Source: Lunularia cruciata
Taxonomy: Eukaryota; Streptophyta; Marchantiopsida; Lunulariales; Lunulariaceae
Length of the DNA: 64,000 bases
Assembly (NCBI GenBank): GCA_948567375.1
Contig: OX419758.1
Coordinates: 4,035,001 to 4,099,000, forward strand
Direction of reading: 5' to 3'
Shown: one piece after another, positions 32,961 to 44,235 of the stretch
How the letters are laid out: each line of letters starts with the position of its first letter
How positions within the stretch are numbered: the first letter of the stretch is position 1
The notes under the pieces: generated by a model
Seen by the model: the letters and a program-made list of their open reading frames with translations, nothing else
Databases searched by the model: none
Told to the model about the DNA's origin: nothing
Made by a program: the position numbers and the translations under genes

Positions 32961-33530
32961 GTATGTAGATAGTGATATTCAGCTGCATACCCCGTACTTC
33001 GCATTGCTGATAATTGATACAACTCTTTGTCAGGGAACCAATCCTCAATTTCCCACTCCTGGTCCTGAGTTTCTAACCTGGACAGGAAGTCCGCATTCGA
33101 ATGCGAAGCTCCCTTCCTTACCTGTACAGTATATGTGAATTCTTGTAACAACAAGATCCATCTTGCAATTCGCCCGGATAAATCTGCCTTCTTGACCAAA
33201 TGTTGCAATGCGTAATGGTCAACATAGAAGACAAACTCGTACCCCAACAGATAATGGCAAAATTTCTTGCAAGCATACACCATTCCGAGTGCTTCTCTTT
33301 CAGTCGTCAAATAGTTCTTTTCAGAAACTAAAAGTTGTCGGCTGGCATAATACACCGAGTAGTCCTTCTTCTTTTTGTCCTTCTGACTTAAGACAACTCT
33401 GATGGCCATGGACAAAGTGTCCACATATACATGAAAAGGGATATCCCAATTTGGGGCCCTCAGAACTGGTGCTTCAACCAGCTTCTTCTTCAACACTTGG
33501 AAAGCTTCTTCTTGATTTGCTTCCCACAGA
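32961..33530 (-). pseudogene. RNase H, A3
   Basis: Open block 32,678-33,496: VYVDTLSMAIRVVLSQ, TTEREALGMVYACKKF, FYVDHYALQHL, NADFLSRLETQD. The acidic triad is present. It runs into the start of the integrase zinc region in the same frame. Confidence 0.87.
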
Positions 33531-34790
33531 TTAATCTTTGGATTTCTTCAGAAGCTTGGTAAGTGGTGCAGCAAGCACTACGTAATTTGACACAAAGTGT
33601 TTGTAGTATCCGACATGTCCCAAGAAGGCTCTCAGATCCCAAAGGTTCTTTGGTGATTCCAAAGCTATGATGATCTTAACCTTCTCGACATTGACTTCAA
33701 TACCTCGGCTTGACAACCGATGCCCCAGAAGAATTCACTCCTTCATTGCAAAGAAGCATTTCTCTGGGTGTAATGACAAGCCGGCAAAATGACACCTTTC
33801 AAAAATTTGGCAAAGGTAATCTAAATGTACATCTCTTCGCCCAAACACACAAAAGTCATCAATGAAAACTTCTACAAATTTTCACAGGAAATCTTTGAAG
33901 ATTGAATTCATCATCCGCTGGAAAGTAGCGGGAGCATTACACAACCAAAAGGGCATTTGATTGTAAGCGAAAGTGCCCCAATCGGTCGTGAATGTAGTTT
34001 TATCCTTGTCCTCTTCTCGAATGGATACTTGATTGTACCCTAAAAATCCATCAAGAAAACTATAACAAGGATGACCAACTAACTGATCTAAAATTGTATC
34101 GGTAAAAGGCAAGGGATGATGATCTTTCCTTGTGACTGCGTTCAACTTCTGGAAGTCTTGGCACACTCGGATCTTCCCTGTTTTCTTCTTCAGGACAATG
34201 ACAATGGGGGAAACCCATTCACTGCTTAAGATAGGGAAGATGATTCCAGCCCCTAAGTACTTATCAATTTCATCTTTCACCAAAAGCGAGTACTTCAAGT
34301 TCAGGCGGTATTGTCACTGCCGAACCGGAACTGCACCTTCAACCACATCAATCCGGTGTTCTCCAAATTCTCATGGAATACCCGGCATGTGATCAATAGA
34401 CCAGGCAAATACATCTTGGAATTCTATGAACAGGGCAGTGTATCCTGCCAACTCCTCCAAAGTGACTGTCTTCGAGATTTTCAAAATTTTTCCTTCAATC
34501 AATAAAACATCTTGACAGTCATCGAGGTCGATGACTCCTTCAACGTGGCTTACTGGGCTTAACCCGAGGTGAGCTGCCATCAAACCCCCTTCCTCCAAGT
34601 CAGGTTCACCTAAGGCGAGGTCATATGGATCTTTGTCTTCAACATTCACCTCGTAGCATTCCAGATAGTTAACTTGGACTTTGTCTTCGGATTTGTCTGA
34701 GGACAAAGACGATGAGTCTTTGGATTCATCCTCCTCTTCCGACAAACTTGTTTCCCCAAGGTGGGGAACCTTCGTCCAACTCATAGTCAC
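33531..34790 (-). pseudogene. Reverse transcriptase, A3
   Basis: N-terminal EFQDVFAWSIDHMPGI (34,371-34,790 block), core KYSLLVKDEIDKYLGAGIIF to MPFWLCNAPATFQRMM (33,882-34,298; Gly to Trp in the MPFG motif), and active site FIDDFCVFG near 33,855. The thumb at 33,531-33,716 shows LRAFLGHVGYYKHFVSNY. Blocks are separated by single stops rather than large losses. Confidence 0.88.
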
Positions 34791-35174
34791 CAGCTTCTGA
34801 TCTTTGGATGAAATGTCCTTAAATCTTAACTTCTGCTGATGCCAATCACCACAACTTGGGCACTGTACAACCAGGGTCTTCCGATCAACAAAGGGTAACC
34901 AATCTTTGTCACTGGTCGTAACACGATGTAGTTCAATTTGAAGGGAACCCCTCCAATGATTGTGGTTATATTTGATAGCATGCCCAAAGGCCGTCTCCTG
35001 GTTTGGTTTGCAAACTTCAACACTCGGGGTGTTGGTTCAAACGTGTGATACCCGAGTCAATTTGTAGTATCTTTGGTCATGACATTCACACCAGACCCCA
35101 AATCGATGGGTATCAATGTGATCATGCACCCTACAATCTCCGCATCTACCTCGGGAGATCCCAAATCTTCTTGT
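34791..35174 (-). pseudogene. Aspartic protease, A3
   Basis: The C-terminal signature GYPLLIGRPWLYSAQVVV is clear at about 34,860-34,920. The DSG region lies near 35,090 (minus-strand PIDLGSGVNVM type, Ser replaced), with frameshifts on both sides. It aligns with 22,465-23,100. Confidence 0.75.
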
Positions 35175-37753
35175 TCAATACGATAAATAGATAAGCAGGT
35201 CCTTCTTTGACATCGATCTCACCTTCTTGAGTGCCGAATTCAGCTGCCTCTTGTACAGCTTGTTATCTTCCCACAATTGCTTGAATGTGACATTGGCATT
35301 TGTGGCTGCCAGATCTGCTACAATATTGTATTGGGGAACTCCTCCCAATTTGACCGTCTTTGCCTCTGGCTTCGGGTCCAAAGTCTCTCCATGTTCCATC
35401 TTGACTTCGGGACGCTTCAAAATGGCAACGGGCTTGCTAATGGCCTTAACCCGAGGTTCCTCGGATTGGCCCACCTTGGCTTGGATCAGACCCTTTACTT
35501 CCGATCGGATGTCCGCCGGAAAAACTAGAGACTTTGTCTTCGTCTCCTCTTCTAAACTCAATTCCCGAGTCCTGAGTAGTGCCTCCTTTAGTTCTTTCTG
35601 CAAGGCTTTAGCTTTGGCTTTTGTGAGGATCTTTTCCTCCTTGGCAAAAAGAATTGCCTTTGGGTGCAGTCTCTTTGCCTTTCTAGAAGATGACGAGGTC
35701 ATACTCAGTTCTTCAAGATCACGCTTCTTCTTGCTGGAGCGTGTCTCAACTTTCAAAATTTCAAGGTCCGGCCATTCTCTTTCTGAGGCCGGACTCCCTT
35801 CTTGAGGTCTTTCTTCCTCAAGAGTGATACAATTTACATTAGTATCTCCCTTTGGCTGAATTACTGCACGCTCAATGGGGGTCTGTACATACTTTACAAG
35901 CGGCTTTGGGTTTGGTGGGTGAGGACATTGGTTGCCCGTATGCCCTGATCCTTTAAAATTTCCGCACAAAGGAGCATACCCAATTTGCCTTCTTGGCTCT
36001 GGATAGTTTGGAGACCAATGTCCCATCAAGCCACAATTATAACAGGCTCCGGGTGCAACATTCTGAGGGCGATTCTGGTTGCTCATCGATGGTCTTCGTG
36101 AAGGAGCATTGGGGTTATACTCCCTTGGTCCAAACCTCGGACCTTGGTACAATGTGCTAGCTTGAGGCTGTACTTCTTGCATTTGGTACACAGCCTCTTT
36201 GTCCTTGTCTTGGCTCCATCCCGGAACCCAATCGATTTGCTGCACCGAGAATGCATTACGAGTATTGCAGTCTGTGTTTGCATGGCCTGATTTGCCACAT
36301 GCGGTGCATCATACATTCGATCTCCCAAATGCTGGGGCCTTCCTTCTGTCCTTGGCCCCAATCATCTGGATCTTGAAATCCAAAACCTCCTTGATGAGGG
36401 CATCTAGCTTGGTATCCGCCTTATGTACACTCTTTGCTGGAGGAGTCACTGGTTTCTTACCCCCACGTCTTTGGACTCATCTTGGCTTTGATTCTTCTTT
36501 GGATTCTGAAGAAGAGCTCAAAGACGTGGAGGATTCTTCCAAAGAAGGGGAGGTGTTGCGTGAAGCTCTCCTTCTAGGCTTTTTGCCTTTCTTCTCCCAA
36601 TTTCTTTGGTTGCCGGCAGAGTGAGAGTGGGCCACCTCATAACAAGCGACATGTTTGAGTACTTTGTCCAAGGAAGTTACATTCCTCTCCCTTGCAAAGA
36701 TTCGGATCTCTCGTGAAAGTCCCCCAAGGAACCAGGTAATGGCTTGGGCATCGGAGTAACCCACCACCCCCGATTGCTTGGGAACTCGGTTCAAGAGTAC
36801 CATGAACCACTCAGAGTAGTCTCTCAACTTCTCCTTCTTGCCTCGGTCTAAATCATTGAGTGCTGCAAAGACACTTGTATCGTAATCAACTTCCCAAAAT
36901 TGTTCTAGGAAGTTGTTTCTCAAGTCCGCCCAATCCAATGGTACAAACCCCTTCTGGGTCACATAGGTGTACTAGCTCCGAGATTTCTTTTGGAGCAGAC
37001 TTGGGAAAATTCTCAAGCGATCCGCCGAGTCATGCTCCTTGTTAGCAAAGGAGATGACTTCGAATTCTTTGATGAATTCATCGGGGTTTTTGTCTTGTTC
37101 TATCCCCTTGTACTTCTGATAGGCATGTCGACAGCCAACAAAGTCATCATTTGATGCAGTGGAATCGGCTGAGGTAGTGTTGAACTTGACGGAACTGAAG
37201 GATTGGCTGGTATCAACGCCATGTTGTCAGCCCAGGGGTTCCAATTCGTCAAATTCAAGGTGGGGTCTTCTTCGACAATTTCTGCTATGAGGGTGTCGAC
37301 TTCAACCCGAGTGGAAGATTCAAGATCAACACCTTTGATTGGTTCTTCAAAATTCCTTCGGGACAACCAAGGAATTGTTCGTAGAAGATGTTGACACTCG
37401 TCTTCTGTAAGTGATCGTGATGTCTTTTCTCGAACAAAGTTCTTCAAGGACGTGACTTCCTTGACAGCTCTAGGGGAAGTCAGTGTACTGGGCCGCAATG
37501 CATATGTTTGGCCACTCGATTCTTTCTTCTTCTTGGACAAAGAAGGAGATGTGAAATACCCTTGCCAACCGCCTTCGCGTTTCTTGTGGTCAAGTTCTTG
37601 CAGGGCTTCTTGCAGTTCATGAAGGAGTTGAAAGTCCAACACCTCTCGTTCAATTTCATCAGCAGTGGACGAGACGTTCAGACGTTTTTCTTCTTCACAC
37701 TGTAGTGCTCGTCTTTGAGCTCTCTCCTCTTGTTGTTCTCTCGATGCGGACAT
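35175..37753 (-). pseudogene. Gag of A3
   Basis: Starts MSASREQQEERAQRR at 37,753 and is open for 217 codons. The capsid-like region 36,477-36,962 has FLEQFWEVDYDTSVF and RVPKQSGVVGYSDAQAITW. Block 35,175-36,245 holds knuckle 2 (CYNCGLMGHWSPNYPE, last Cys to Tyr) and knuckle 3 (CGNFKGSGHTGNQC, second Cys to Phe). Knuckle 1 lies near 36,290. It then has the helical KAKAKALQKELKEALL linker. It shows the uninterrupted empty site (WPDLEILKVE) where E entered A2. Confidence 0.88.
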
Positions 37754-37815
37754 TCATATTGCGTTGATACCTAGTTTCGAATTTGGCTTCATATTCTTCC
37801 ACTTCCGAGATTTGT

Positions 37816-37834
37816 ATCCCCGGCAGCGGCGCCA
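37816..37834 (-). other. Primer-binding site of A3, tRNA-Asp type
   Basis: Minus strand TGGCGCCGCTGCCGGGGAT, 7 bases from the LTR end. One mismatch to the complement of the plant tRNA-Asp 3' end. Confidence 0.85.
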
Positions 37835-37841
37835 AAAATCA

Positions 37842-40800
37842 TGTGACAACCCGGCAAATACCACTTTTGTGGTAATCAGGTAAGTAAAGTTTGTTCCCAC
37901 AGAGATACGAGTTAAAAATTTCCAAATACGAAGTCAAACAGTAACAATGTAGTTCTTCTTGATTGCGTCTTTAATCTCTTAGGTAGAAACCACACCCCAA
38001 AGAGAGTAACAAGCACTGAGTCGTAGTCTTGTCACAAATTAACACTCCTTAATCACAACTCCATCAAATCTTTCCAAACAATCTTGATTGTGATGATTCA
38101 GGCTCTCCCAAAAACGGCACGTCACTACAAAATGACTTTGCCTCAGAATTGTGTTCCACCCCTCCATTGAAGGCACAACTTCCTTGATCAAAATTGCTTC
38201 ACATCAACCTCGCACTACACTCACAAATGCAGAATACTACCAACACTACAATTCCGCTTAGATCTGTCAAGGCATTGCTTCGGTTGCACTTCACTTAAGA
38301 TCAAACACACAGAATGAAGATCAAGGCTGTGGAATTTAACATCCAACAAACACACTGACTTGCACTTCAAATTTCTCCACACACTCACAAACACAATCAC
38401 AAAGTTGATACTCGGAATCAAGCTCAAGTGACAAGCACTGCTTCACAACACTTCACTTTATCTATTCTCAGAATTACGAGCACTGAACAACATGATACTA
38501 CAAATGCCACTCTTAAGTAGTGAATCAATCGACAGTTCTAACAACTATACCGTTTAACAACAACTTTTCTAACCTGTAGATCCAAAATGACAATGCACCT
38601 CTTCATATTTGCCTCTTCAAATCTCAAAACTGTTACTACTCCGATCTGATGTCTACTTCTTCCTTGGCTTTCAAACCCAAACCCGGAGTAATTTTACTTC
38701 CTACTACTCTATCCTCGGGTTTCATAACTCCTATTTCCTCTACCAATTCCAGCAATTCTCTTTCCTGATCTGAAATTGCATTAGTGGGTAATCTATCTAA
38801 CTCTTCATCTCTTGACCCACTCTTCTCTAATGTCTCCACTGGTAATTCCGAAGACATTTGCACTCCTATGTTATCTACTTTGGATTTTGCTCTAACATCT
38901 TTCTGAATTTTTTCTATCTCTATTTTCACTAAGTCTAATCTAATTGAAATATTGTCTTCTACCTCTAAGATCTTCTTGTCTACACGAGTTCTGAGACTAA
39001 TTAACAAGGCATTCAAATTAGTGTCTTTTGCCTGTCTTTGCCTCGTCTCCTGCACCAACAACTTCAACTCGTGCAGCCTTGTCTCTTCAATCCGAACGCT
39101 GGCCTGTGTACTCAACATTGCATTCATCCGGAGGACTATCTCCTTCAAAGGCTCCAATCTCATCTTCCTCTCTTGTTCTCGATCCGCAAGCAAGTCCTCC
39201 TTGTACATTGCCAACTCCGCTTTGAACTCGGCTTTCACCATCTCCTTCTCCTTCTCCTTCTGTGCAACCTTCTCCTCCTGATTACGAAGTTACTCTCTCT
39301 TCTTCCCTATACCGTGCGGCCAACTCTCTTTGCCAGAGTTGCTTCTTCTCCTCTACACTCTCCATCACCCTATCAAGCTCTTGTTCCCTCTTTGCTACTC
39401 TTGCTATAGCATGGATAACTTCTACTCTTGAATCAGCAAACTGCTGCTTCAAAATCTCGTACTCAGCTACTTGTCTCTCCCTTGCTATGTCACTCTTCTT
39501 AGCAAGATCCTCTCGATAACTCACTTCTCTCTTTAGGTCTTCAATTACTTGAGTTCTCACTACTGCCTCCGCTCGTAGTACTTCCCTTCCTCCTCACCTC
39601 GGGTTATACTCTTCTTCAACTCCAAGTTTTCTTCTTCTAATCTCAACAACACTTGCAAGACAGTCTTTACCTCTGGACAAGTCAACTGCATCTCTTTCTT
39701 CTTGTGCTCTAACTTCATCAGCAACGGACATACCACCTCCTACAAATACTTGACTCCATTGCTTGGGATTACTTCTTCTTGCATAGCCACTTCTCTTCGT
39801 ACTTTGGGTTCATCCAATACTCGCCTTCTTCTTTGCAGTCTTCATATCGAAACAGACGCCTTGCTTCCTGAGCTTTCATTTGCTTCTTGCTTCACATTAC
39901 TCGGACTTGCATCACACTTCACCTTACACCTTGAGCGGACTCTTCTTTGAACTGCAATCTTCTTCTCTTCGGGCTTGGTACCTCATCTTCCAACTATGTG
40001 TTGTCCTCGGCTTTGGTCTCTGCCTGCACTTCTTCTTCTTGTTCTGCAGCAGTTGGTGCCAATGTCATTTCTCCCCCCTCATCGCTGTCGCTACTCATAT
40101 CTCCACTCTATAGTGTTAGCTCAGGCTCCTCCTCGTGTTCCGAGTCTTTGTCTTCCGACCCGATCACCACCATACCTCACCTCGGGTTTCCTCTTCTTGT
40201 CTTCCAAGGTTTCTTCGTGTCTTTGGCTTTGCCTTGCCGACTTCTCTTCTTTGAGTTTAGAGTACTCACTTCAATCTCAACATTCTTCCCTGTCTTCTTG
40301 TAGTACTCGTCGGTGCTTCTGATTTGCAAAATGTACTGCTGCTCCTCTACATCGACCTCCTTTCTCAAATCGGGATGGAAATGCGACACCATTCGAGTTC
40401 ACTCCACCGAGTTCAACAAATTCAACCCAAGGTAGAAATGAGCTACAAACGGCATGATGTAGTGTGGGGGTGATTTATCCTGCAAATTCCACACCATTTG
40501 TTGCGTTCTCCCATGGAAACACCTCGCCCAATTAGTTGGTTCTCTTGCAAACAGTTTGTGAAAGAACACCGCTTGGTGTTTCATCACATATGTTGTTCTC
40601 TCCAGCTTTAGGATTACCATCAAAGCACTCACAATTCCTCTCTTGACAGGGTCTTTGTAACTCTCTACCTTGTAACCATTCTTCGTCCGCTTTGACAAGA
40701 ATGCATCTTTCACCTCTTGGGTTTTGTGGGCTATCTCTCCCTTCTCCAAGAATGTGGCCCCTTGCTCCGAGCCTGCTTCCTTCCCCAAGACTAATCTCCA

Positions 40801-41578
40801 ATCCGACTCTATCCAACAAGCCGGATTTCCTCCCTTCCCTTCTTCCTCGGGTCCATCGAGACACTTGCTCTTGATGATCTCTGTCATGAAAACTAGAAAA
40901 CCCACGTTCCGTTTCCACGCCAAGAAAGTGATCCAAAGTCGGCTCAAGACTCCGATCCTAGCGATCACATGTAACCTCCAAATTGCATGATTTCTCGTTG
41001 CGAATTTGGAGTTCTTCTTTCCTCCTCCCATCTCTCTTGCCTTCTCACTGTCTCTTGATTCCACTCTTGGAACTTCTCCCTTATACACTACCGCATTTCC
41101 AACTCTATTTCCCTTCCCACAATCACCAGCAGGACGACTTCTCAACGGCAAAGGAAAATTGTTTGACATTACTCTGTCGCGAGCTCAATTTTTATAGAGT
41201 TAAGCTTTCTTCGTCTTTCTTCACTTCAAGTTTCTACCGACAAATCACACCTCCTGCATGCACTTGTCACTATCAATCAAACTTTGCGCATATGGGCTGC
41301 CAGTTTTGAACGGTCCTTTCTTGAACTTCTTGCCCAGACAAAAGGTTGTTAGACTGACTTGGCCTCGAGTTGAGCTCCCCCCAATACAAAGACTCCTTAC
41401 TTTGGGTTGTATGCTGACAAGGCATTTCCAAGTACTTCGCCTTATGACCCAAAGTCACTTTACTTTGGGTTTCAACCCGAAGACTCTTTTCTTCGCCTTC
41501 TTTGGCCATATAGGCGCAATCCGACTCCTCTATACACTTCTTCTTTATTTTGAAAAAAATAAAAATGTGGGCACCACA
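37842..41578 (-). repeat. 5' LTR of A3 (3.74 kb)
   Basis: Minus strand TGTGGTGCCCACATTTTTAT to GCCGGGTTGTCACA. It contains the full-length U3 ORF and a TATA-like box near 38,515. Outside it at 41,579 is C1 LTR sequence. No matching target duplication with 10,775-10,779. Confidence 0.9.
38636..41169 (-). pseudogene. U3-encoded ORF, 5' LTR copy of A3
   Basis: Starts MSNNFPLPLRSRPAGD at 41,169 and is open for 256 codons to about 40,399. It then continues with stops through an acidic block (about 40,100), the coiled coil 39,282-39,560 (VIEDLKREVSYREDLAKKSD) and the C-terminal helical block 38,636-39,241 (RTRVDKKILEVEDNISIRLD), ending KAKEEVDIRSE-stop at 38,636. With the A2 copies it shows that the whole ORF belongs to the LTR, not the internal region. 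Confidence 0.82.
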
Positions 41579-42057
41579 ATCTTTTTGTAGGAGTCTCAGA
41601 ATCATGTGAGTAAGGTACCATTGGAAAGCTCCCAATGAGAAAAAATTGGGGGGAGGGAAGGCCAAACTTTCCTCTGTTGGAGGGGGGAGTTTGCACATTT
41701 TTAAGGCCTAATTCATCCGTTTAGGCCTCCAAAATTGCCTTCAAAGATTTTAGGGATATTTTGGTTCTTACTCTATTAGTAGAAGTTCCCTTTTGGTGAT
41801 ACCTCTTTCTGATCTGTTTAGTCCATCATGTGTAACATCCTTCTAGATGTTACCAAACCAATTCTCACCTTTAAATCATATGTCTAGCTATTGGTTCTAA
41901 GGTTCTCAAGTCTATTTCGGTTTCTTTTCTATTTGTAAAAGTACTCTTTTGATGATACTTCTATCTGATCTATTTTGACCATCATGTATAACATCATTCT
42001 AGATGTTACCAAACCAAATTTCACATCTAGATCATATGGCTAGCTTGTGGTATTACA
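41579..42057 (-). repeat. 5' LTR remnant of C1
   Basis: The first 479 bp (minus strand TGTAATACCACAAG..) of the LTR seen in full at 5,694-6,433. The remaining ~259 bp, containing its TATA box, and the primer site are missing at the junction with A3. ccctg at 42,058-42,062 is the right target duplication. Confidence 0.85.
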
Positions 42058-42097
42058 CCCTGATTACCGCAAAAGTGATATTTGTTGGGTTTTCACA
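42058..42097 (+). repeat. Last 40 bp of the A4 3' LTR
   Basis: ccctgattaccgcaaaagtg continues the LTR interrupted at 5,693, ending gttttcaca. Flanking sequence (ttaca) belongs to the next, older A-like ORF. Confidence 0.85.
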
Positions 42098-43867
42098 TTA
42101 CAAAATAGTAGGCTATCTTCTTTCACTAGATTTTTGCATGAGAAGTAATAAATTGGGCAAAGTGTTTTCACCAAAGAGTGGGACAAATGATTACAAATTG
42201 GAGAATAGACCTACCTTTGCGTTACTTTGTATTCTTTATTGCCCATTTCTACTTGGGATTGAACCTACTCAACTCCAAGGAGAAAGGAAGGATGGTGTCA
42301 CATGTTCATCCCAATCTATATCGAGTTGCAAATGAGGATGAACAATGTTATATAAAGCAAATTCATGAAGAAGATGAGTATTTCAAGAAGACAAGGAAGG
42401 CAAAGATAGTAGCTCTAAGTGTTCCAAGACCAAAGGAACAAAGTAGACAAGAAGAAGGAGCATCACCAATTTGGCCACAAAAGATGAGGAAGCTAAATCC
42501 AACACAAGTGGTGGCGATGGTAAATGTATCATCAAGTGGAGAATCATAAGGAGAATCTGAGCCCAGGAGTGAAGACTTGAGCAAAGAAAAAGAGTTCACA
42601 CTACAAACTAAGGAGTCTACCAATGATAGTGAAGGCAAGGTGGAAGTCCAACAAGTGAGGAATGAAGAGATTGAAGAAGAAGAGCAGGAGTTTCATGCCA
42701 AGATTGATTGGATGGAGGGAAGTGATGATTGAGTCTAGAGTTGCCAAAGGAAGACATTCCAAAAGAGAAAGAAGATGAGTTAGCTTGGGTGTTTTTGGAA
42801 GGAGTGAGGACTCATGAGAAATCTTTGGATTTTGATGGCAAACCTTGGTCAAACTATGGATGAGAGAGAAAGCTCAAAGGATGTTACATTGCAGGTGAGA
42901 AGGTTGAGACTTCAAGGTAAAGCACCAGCCCAAGAAGTGACTACCAAATCCGAGTACAAAGACCGTGATGATATAGAAGGGTTTGGTGGGGTGGGATATT
43001 TTTCCAAGATCATCTCTCCGTTGTTGATAGAGTTGCAATAGACAAGGATGGAGCTGAAGAAAGACCATCCTTAAGTAAAGGATGAGTTACGTAGTGACAT
43101 ATCTGAAGGAAGAAATTTGGCATTGAAGAGAATGTTTAACTCAAGGAGAGGAGGGAGCCAAAGAACTTTGGGTTGATGCAATACTTTGGCAAAAGACCTT
43201 TGATAATCTGCAAGCAAATTTTGAGAAGCGTGGTGATGAAATTGAATGAAGAATTGAAAAATGGATGGAGTAGAAGGCAACAATCAAGAAGATGAAGGGT
43301 GAAATTGCTAATGCAAGGTTAGAGGTAATACATTCAAAAGCAATGGTAGTTGTGCTGGAGCAAGAGGTGGAGAGCTTAAGGAAGGTAGTAGTGGAGAAAG
43401 ATGAAGCCTGGCAGTGTGAGTTGACCGATAGACACCAAGAAGAGGAGAGACTGTGAGGACTGATCAGAAGTGTAGAGATTCAACTAGCCCAATATGTAGG
43501 GAGAAGGAAGCACTGAATGTAGAGTTTGAGGATGAGCTACAAATGTATCAAAATGAGTTGGAAGTAGAGAGGAGTTGGGAGAAGGTAATTCCATGCATTA
43601 TATTGGACTAAGTAGGAGAAGTCATTGTAAGAGTGAAGGTGATGTTGAATACTGAAGCCAAAGTGAAGATGGAGGTGGTGAGATTGCACAAGTTTAAGTT
43701 GCTTGTGCAAGAAATGAGAAGGAAGAAGGCAAATGACAAAGACTTAAATGCCTTGTTAATTAGTCTTAGAGAGAAAGAGTAGATAGGAAGATGTTAGAGG
43801 TAGGAGACAACATGAGTCTAAGATAAGATTTAGTGAGATCCAAATTAGATAAACTTTGGATTAATGT
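42098..43867 (+). pseudogene. Diverged U3-type coiled-coil ORF (A5), 5' part outside the window
   Basis: It begins mid-ORF, matching the HQAVFFHKLF and INWARCFHKR region of A2, then FFIAHFYLGLNLLNSKEKGRM and YIKQIHEEDEYFKKTRKAK (open 42,178-42,549). An acidic and coiled-coil region follows in several frames, ending near KLDKLWINV at 43,866. Protein-level similarity to A2 is clear while DNA similarity is low, so it is an older or separate lineage. The A4 insertion splits it. The DNMT element follows at 43,868. Confidence 0.7.
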
Positions 43868-44235
43868 GTATGTAGGATTCCAATCCATGTTTAGGGTATT
43901 GACTTCACGGTAGGGCCCACCGTCACTTTGCACTGTTTGCACCATCAAGTGTACCGTCAGTGGGACCATTAGGGTTCCAAACCTAGGTCAAGTCCAGGGA
44001 GTATACTTTTGAAGTGTAGCTCCAGAGAGCTCACTTCTTTGATGTTGAGCCTTCGAGTTCCTGGCTATGGTGGATAGAGGCCGGCAAGCGTCACATGGAT
44101 GCTCTATGCTAGAGTGGGTGTGGCTTGACTGTAATCAATGTCCAATTGTTGGCAGTTTATAGAGTGACACATCAAGTACTGATCTGAGTTGAGTTGAGTT
44201 GAGTTGAGAGTGGTAAACAATCTGAATACATCAGA
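43868..44235 (+). repeat. 5' LTR remnant of D1
   Basis: atgtttagggtattgacttc onward aligns with 53,172-53,500 of the 3' LTR, including the gttga pentanucleotide run (44,188-44,212). The first ~220 bp is missing. Homology to the 3' LTR ends at aacaatctga (about 44,225); the true LTR end is uncertain. Confidence 0.75.

Larger units (their letters stand above)
10780..41578 (-). mobile_element. Element A3, Athila/Tat-like, full-length but twice interrupted
   Basis: A minus-strand element. Its parts are the 5' LTR 37,842-41,578, primer site 37,816-37,834, gag-pol 31,684-37,753, polypurine tract 31,673-31,690, and a 3' LTR split into 29,773-31,672, 12,839-13,644 and 10,780-10,915 by insertion of A2 and of a solo LTR. 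The outer flanks (aagtg and atctt) do not form a target-site duplication. The C1 sequence between them is incomplete, so a deletion accompanied or followed insertion. Confidence 0.85.
5694..42057 (-). mobile_element. Chromovirus C1, nested host of A3
   Basis: A chromodomain-bearing Ty3/gypsy element on the minus strand. Its 3' LTR (5,694-6,433), pol (6,451-9,930) and gag (9,931-10,779) are on the left. A3 and everything nested in it then intervenes (10,780-41,578), and the first 479 bp of the 5' LTR remain at 41,579-42,057. The gag start, primer site and last ~259 bp of the 5' LTR are missing, evidently lost at the A3 junction. Near-matching 5-bp duplications flank the whole. Catalytic residues in PR and IN are altered, so it is dead. 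Confidence 0.85.

Noticed and set aside
42098..43867. Host coiled-coil gene between nests
   Set aside because: Its FYLGLNLLN and HFHP/HVHPNL-type blocks match the U3 ORF of A LTRs, so it is an old element fragment.
44188..44212. gttga repeats as a minisatellite or origin
   Set aside because: A short LTR-internal pentanucleotide run present in both D1 LTRs; no further structure.
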